From: Bacteroidota bacterium
GTDB taxonomy: Bacteria; Bacteroidota; Bacteroidia; Chitinophagales; Chitinophagaceae
Direction of reading: 5' to 3'
Length of the DNA: 64,000 bases
NCBI GenBank assembly: GCA_023437225.1
Contig: JAEZGS010000011.1
Location: 338,777-402,776, forward strand
Position 1 is the first letter of the stretch; the number at the start of each line of letters is the position of its first letter. The position numbers and the translations under genes were made by a program. Of this stretch, positions 61,890 to 64,000 are shown one piece after another. The notes below the pieces were generated by a model. It saw nothing but the letters and a program-made list of their open reading frames with translations. It did not search any database and had not been told where the DNA came from.

Positions 61890-61996
61890 GGCAACGCGAA
61901 TTGCAATTGGCAATGTGAATTGCAATTTGGCAACGCGAATTGCAATTTGGCAACGTGAATTGCAATTTGGCAATGTGAATTGCAATTTGGCAACCC
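61890..61996. repeat. Tandem array of about five 20-bp units
   Basis: Units run GGCAACGCGAATTGCAATTT, with C/T variation at two sites; starts are near 61890, 61909, 61929, 61949 and 61969, the first one base short. A sixth partial unit follows. Each unit contains the palindrome AATTGCAATT. No spacers exist, so this is not a CRISPR array. It may serve as binding sites for the recombinase. Confidence 0.9.
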
Positions 61997-62152
61997 ATTT
62001 TCCGCAACACGCTTTTTCCGCAGCCCAATCATCAAATCATCAGCATTATTACTCAAAACCCATTTTCCGCATTCCCGAGAAACGGTGGAAATCAATTCAC
62101 TGCCATCTCCAGGATTGTTTTCCGCCATAATGGGAAGAACGTATAATTATTG
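61997..62152. other. Possible attI-like leader before the first cassette
   Basis: The stretch has no gene. CATTTTCCGCA occurs twice (near 61996 and 62058) and TTTTCCGCC once. It ends in GTTATAGGC at 62152, where the first cassette begins. It is the natural place for an insertion site (attI), but no repeats of the attC type are here. Confidence 0.4.
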
Positions 62153-63138
62153 TTATAGGCAGCTCTAAACCGACACCACCAATTTATGGGAACATGGGGA
62201 ACAGGAATTTCATCTAACGACACTTACGCAGACGTATACGACGAATTTTTTGAACTGTATGATGATGGTTTATCAGTAAAAGGAATTACTGAACGCTTGA
62301 TTTCTTCTAATCAGGAAACCATTAATGAGGCAGACAGCAGTAATGACTTTTGGTTTGCCTTAGCGAAAGCACAATGGGAATGCAAAGAACTTGACACAGA
62401 TGTTTTTGATAGGGTTCGCACAATTATTGAAACAGGTGCAGACCTTGAAGTGTGGAGACGACAAGACGCTGACAAAAAGAGTATTGCTAATAGAAAAGTT
62501 GTGCTGGACAAGTTCTTGGCTCAACTCCAGACTGAACGACCAAAACCAAAGTCAAGGAAAAAGAAGGTAATCAGAGAGCCAGTATTTGAAAAAGGCGATT
62601 GTCTGACTTTTAGACTTTCCAATGGAAATTTTGGCGGCGCAGTGGTTTTGGAAGCAATCAAGGATAAAGAGTATGGTTACAATCTAATTGCAACCACAAG
62701 AATAAATCAACCTCACAAGCCGACAACAAAAGACTTTGAAGGTGCTGAAGTGTTAATTATGACCTATGACGATTGGAATGAAAAGCCTTGTATTCAGTGG
62801 TACTTACCTGTTCGGCACAAAAAGTCTGCTCATTTATTTGAAACAGCAGGTAACCTCAGGGTAAACATCGATTACAACCCAGATAAGTCTCTAAATGTTT
62901 ATATGGCAGACCTAGACATTTCTGTAATTGAAGCAGCAAACAAGCAATTTGAGATTGAAGAAACTACTTCACGTTCTAAGAAGCAGCAAACAATAAAGGA
63001 TTTGACAAAGAAGAACAGGTGGAAATTTTGGTAGTCATACCGACAGAAGAGCTGCCTATAACACAGGCTTGCCAAAAGCCGGGAGCCATCCTGTGTAATA
63101 TTCATTAATTTCACCGGCCTTCGGCAAGCCTCGCACCG
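62153..63138 (+). mobile_element. Gene cassette 1
   Basis: Begins after the G at 62152 with TTATAGGCAGCTC and ends with the G at 63138, 986 bp. It holds one gene (62186-63034) with 33 bases of leader and an attC-like site directly after the stop. The cassette start (GTTATAGGCAGCTC, 62152-62165) is the exact complement of the R'' arm of its attC site at 63049-63062. Confidence 0.8.
62186..63034 (+). CDS. Cassette 1 protein of unknown function, MGTWGTG type
   Basis: The 282-residue protein opens MGTWGTGISSNDTYADVYDE, a start shared by a group of bacterial proteins (DUF4259-like by memory), many of which sit in accessory regions. The first 115 residues are helical, and NDFWFALAKAQWECKELDTDVFDRV and GADLEVWRRQDAD are its marks. 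A Lys/Arg-rich linker (KPKSRKKK) leads to a beta-rich second part (CLTFRLSNGNFGGAVVLEAIKDKEYGYNLIATT). No signal or membrane segment. The function is unknown; there is no toxin or phage-defence signature I can identify. Confidence 0.75.
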   Translation: MGTWGTGISSNDTYADVYDEFFELYDDGLSVKGITERLISSNQETINEADSSNDFWFALAKAQWECKELDTDVFDRVRTIIETGADLEVWRRQDADKKSIANRKVVLDKFLAQLQTERPKPKSRKKKVIREPVFEKGDCLTFRLSNGNFGGAVVLEAIKDKEYGYNLIATTRINQPHKPTTKDFEGAEVLIMTYDDWNEKPCIQWYLPVRHKKSAHLFETAGNLRVNIDYNPDKSLNVYMADLDISVIEAANKQFEIEETTSRSKKQQTIKDLTKKNRWKFW

Positions 63139-63145
63139 TTAGCGG
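63049..63145 (+). repeat. attC-like recombination site 1
   Basis: The R'' arm is GAGCTGCCTATAAC (63049-63062). A long stem pairs AGGCTTGCCAAAAGCCGG (63065-63082) with CCGGCCTTCGGCAAGCCT (63114-63131), with two mismatches. The site ends with CGCACC and the crossover triplet GTT at 63138-63140, followed by the next cassette's R' arm, GTTAGCGG. The size (about 85-90 bp) and asymmetry fit an attC site. Confidence 0.78.
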
Positions 63146-63908
63146 TTATTTTATGACTTCCATTTCAAGGCTCCTTATTATTATCATACTTTTCTCAAGT
63201 TGCGGCAAGACACACAAAATTTATGGGGACAAGGTTACGAGCAGCGACTTAATAAAGGATGGTTTTCATCTAAGTGAAATAATTGTTACTTCATTTGAAA
63301 AAAATGGCAGACCATCAGAATATTCAACTGGCCTGACAATATTTTGTGGACCAAGTCCTATGCTTTCAGGATTTTCTGCGGATAGTGTTTACAATGACAC
63401 CGAAGACCAATTGAGAGCAGATGGCTGGAAGACAATGGACAGCATTATGAAAATTAATGGCAATACAATTGGTGGACAGGGACATGAAAACGGAATTGAC
63501 CTTTACTTCTCCGCCGAACGTACACGAGACAGTATAGAAAAAATTCACTTTCCGTTCGTGGCTCAAAAGACTGTTTATTTTGATAAAGGGAATGAATACT
63601 ATAAATGGGTGTTTTGCATGAAGCAAGGCGACTTTGAAAATGCTTTTGATTATTCGAGAGGTGTGTTTGACAAAATCCCAATTAAACTTAAAGTTGAGCA
63701 ATGGTACATGCTGGACTTTTCTAATGCTTCGAACATTATAGACAAAGTGTTTTTCTATATTGACAAGAAGAAGAAAGTACATCAATACGATTATTACAAG
63801 ACTTTAATCGGAGTGTAAAAACAACCGCTAACACAGGCTTGCCAAAAGCCGGGATCCATCCTGTGTAACATTCATTAATTTCACCGGCCTTCGGCAAGCC
63901 TCGCACCG
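63139..63908 (+). mobile_element. Gene cassette 2
   Basis: Begins TTAGCGGTT after the crossover point in site 1 and ends with G at 63908, 770 bp. The start GTTAGCGGTT (63138-63147) is the exact complement of AACCGCTAAC (63823-63832), the R'' arm of its attC site. It holds one lipoprotein gene with 14 bases of leader. Confidence 0.8.
63153..63818 (+). CDS. Cassette 2 lipoprotein, unknown function
   Basis: The 221-residue protein has a lipoprotein signal, MTSISRLLIIIILFSSCGK, with Cys17 after FSS. The mature part has no recognised family: KIYGDKVTSSDLIKDGFHLSEIIV, DLYFSAERTRDSIEKIHFPF and a C-terminal WYMLDFSNASNIIDKVFFYIDKKKK. The AT-rich codon use differs from the chromosomal genes before 60 kb. 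Its stop lies four bases before the attC arm. Confidence 0.75.
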   Translation: MTSISRLLIIIILFSSCGKTHKIYGDKVTSSDLIKDGFHLSEIIVTSFEKNGRPSEYSTGLTIFCGPSPMLSGFSADSVYNDTEDQLRADGWKTMDSIMKINGNTIGGQGHENGIDLYFSAERTRDSIEKIHFPFVAQKTVYFDKGNEYYKWVFCMKQGDFENAFDYSRGVFDKIPIKLKVEQWYMLDFSNASNIIDKVFFYIDKKKKVHQYDYYKTLIGV

Positions 63909-63916
63909 TTATAGGC
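63823..63916 (+). repeat. attC-like recombination site 2
   Basis: R'' arm AACCGCTAAC (63823-63832), stem AGGCTTGCCAAAAGCCGG (63835-63852) with CCGGCCTTCGGCAAGCCT (63884-63901), then CGCACC and GTTATAGGC (63908-63916). Over the core of 80 bases it differs from site 1 at only two positions (G/T in GGGAGCC and T/C in AATATT). Confidence 0.8.
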
Positions 63917-63936
63917 TATGGCGGAGTTGCTTTTCG

Positions 63937-63944
63937 TATATTTG
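63937..63944 (+). promoter_or_regulatory. Candidate -7 element within cassette 3
   Basis: TATATTTG fits TAnnTTTG. It lies five bases before a GTG that opens the only long frame running off the window, so a short-leader or leaderless transcript is possible. Confidence 0.4.
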
Positions 63945-63948
63945 ATTT

Positions 63949-64000
63949 GTGGAACGATTATTAACCATACGGGAAAGTCTCAAAGCGTTAAAACCTGAAC
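63949..64000 (+). CDS. Start of cassette 3 gene (partial)
   Basis: A GTG at 63949 opens a frame reading VERLLTIRESLKALKPE up to the edge. The sequence after the second attC (from 63909) would be the third cassette. The 17 residues are similar in feel to the opening of MNT-type nucleotidyltransferase antitoxins (LxxLKPE), but this is far too short to decide. An alternative ATG at 63918 gives a 26-codon frame that stops. Confidence 0.35.
   Translation, partial: MERLLTIRESLKALKPE

Larger units (their letters stand above)
60660..64000 (+). mobile_element. Integron-like gene-cassette element (recombinase plus cassette array, right end outside the window)
   Basis: A tyrosine recombinase gene is followed by repeats (61861-61996) and a run of gene cassettes in the same orientation. 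Two cassettes are complete and a third begins. Each of the two complete cassettes ends in an attC-like site, and each site's outer arm matches the start of its own cassette. Cassettes contain one reading frame, have little spare sequence and are unrelated in function to the chromosome before them. The left end may be at the tRNA-Cys gene. The recombinase is not a typical IntI. Confidence 0.75.

Noticed and set aside
61890..61996. CRISPR array
   Set aside because: Units are contiguous 20-bp repeats with no unique spacers and no cas gene nearby.
61771..62128. Minus-strand frames of 85 and 101 codons rich in CNSRCQIAIH repeats
   Set aside because: They are produced by reading the 20-bp tandem array and the end of the recombinase gene in reverse. 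The residues simply follow the repeat, with no start or family support.

Overview
The window looks like chromosome of a Bacteroidota bacterium, most like a member of the Chitinophagaceae. Support comes from several ECF sigma genes with TM partner genes, many SPII lipoproteins and outer-membrane barrel proteins, DUF2911, LVIVD-repeat and S9/M28 exported hydrolases, and promoters of the TTG-N19-TAnnTTTG type (clearest before gcvP). Rho-independent hairpins are few.

From 1 to about 60.1 kb the window is ordinary, densely packed housekeeping and accessory chromosome. It holds a truncated DtxR/MntR repressor, an alpha-glucan phosphorylase homologue, an FKBP, an RlmK-like rRNA methyltransferase, an M28 peptidase, an ABC-F ATPase, a GH63-type glucosidase with a membrane J-protein, a CPA2 antiporter, gcvP, folK with a deoxynucleoside kinase, SppA, two ECF sigma loci, queG, xylB-xylA, clpB, ppa/crcB, phoH, an S9 peptidase, ahcY, corA, dapF and a nucleoside phosphorylase. 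Three proteins belong to well-known enzyme families but have lost catalytic residues: the phosphorylase (PLP lysine position is Thr), a beta-lactamase-like hydrolase (Ser and Lys missing) and a DsbA-like protein (first Cys is Ser).

The intergenic spaces carry a striking mosaic of short-unit repeats (units such as TGCTAGTA, CCGTTTCT, AAATGCC, GATTACC). They always lie just after stop codons. Every convergent gene pair that does not overlap has one (five of five), while the other four convergent pairs overlap at their stops. Several arrays contain both orientations of a unit and can fold into long hairpins. Inverted composite copies bracket phoH.

From 60.2 kb the window changes character: tRNA-Cys, a structured non-coding stretch, a tyrosine recombinase with an extra N-terminal domain, a 26-bp palindrome followed by a 20-bp tandem array, and then what reads as an integron-type gene-cassette array. 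Two cassettes are complete (an uncharacterised MGTWGTG protein and a lipoprotein) and a third begins at the right edge. Each complete cassette ends in an attC-like site. The two sites are 78/80 identical over their core, but their outer arms differ and match the start of their own cassette exactly, as integron cassettes require. The recombinase has XerD-like spacing without the IntI-specific insertion, though it ends in an IntI-like SPLD tail. A cassette system run by a non-IntI recombinase in Bacteroidota is the most interesting content of the window.
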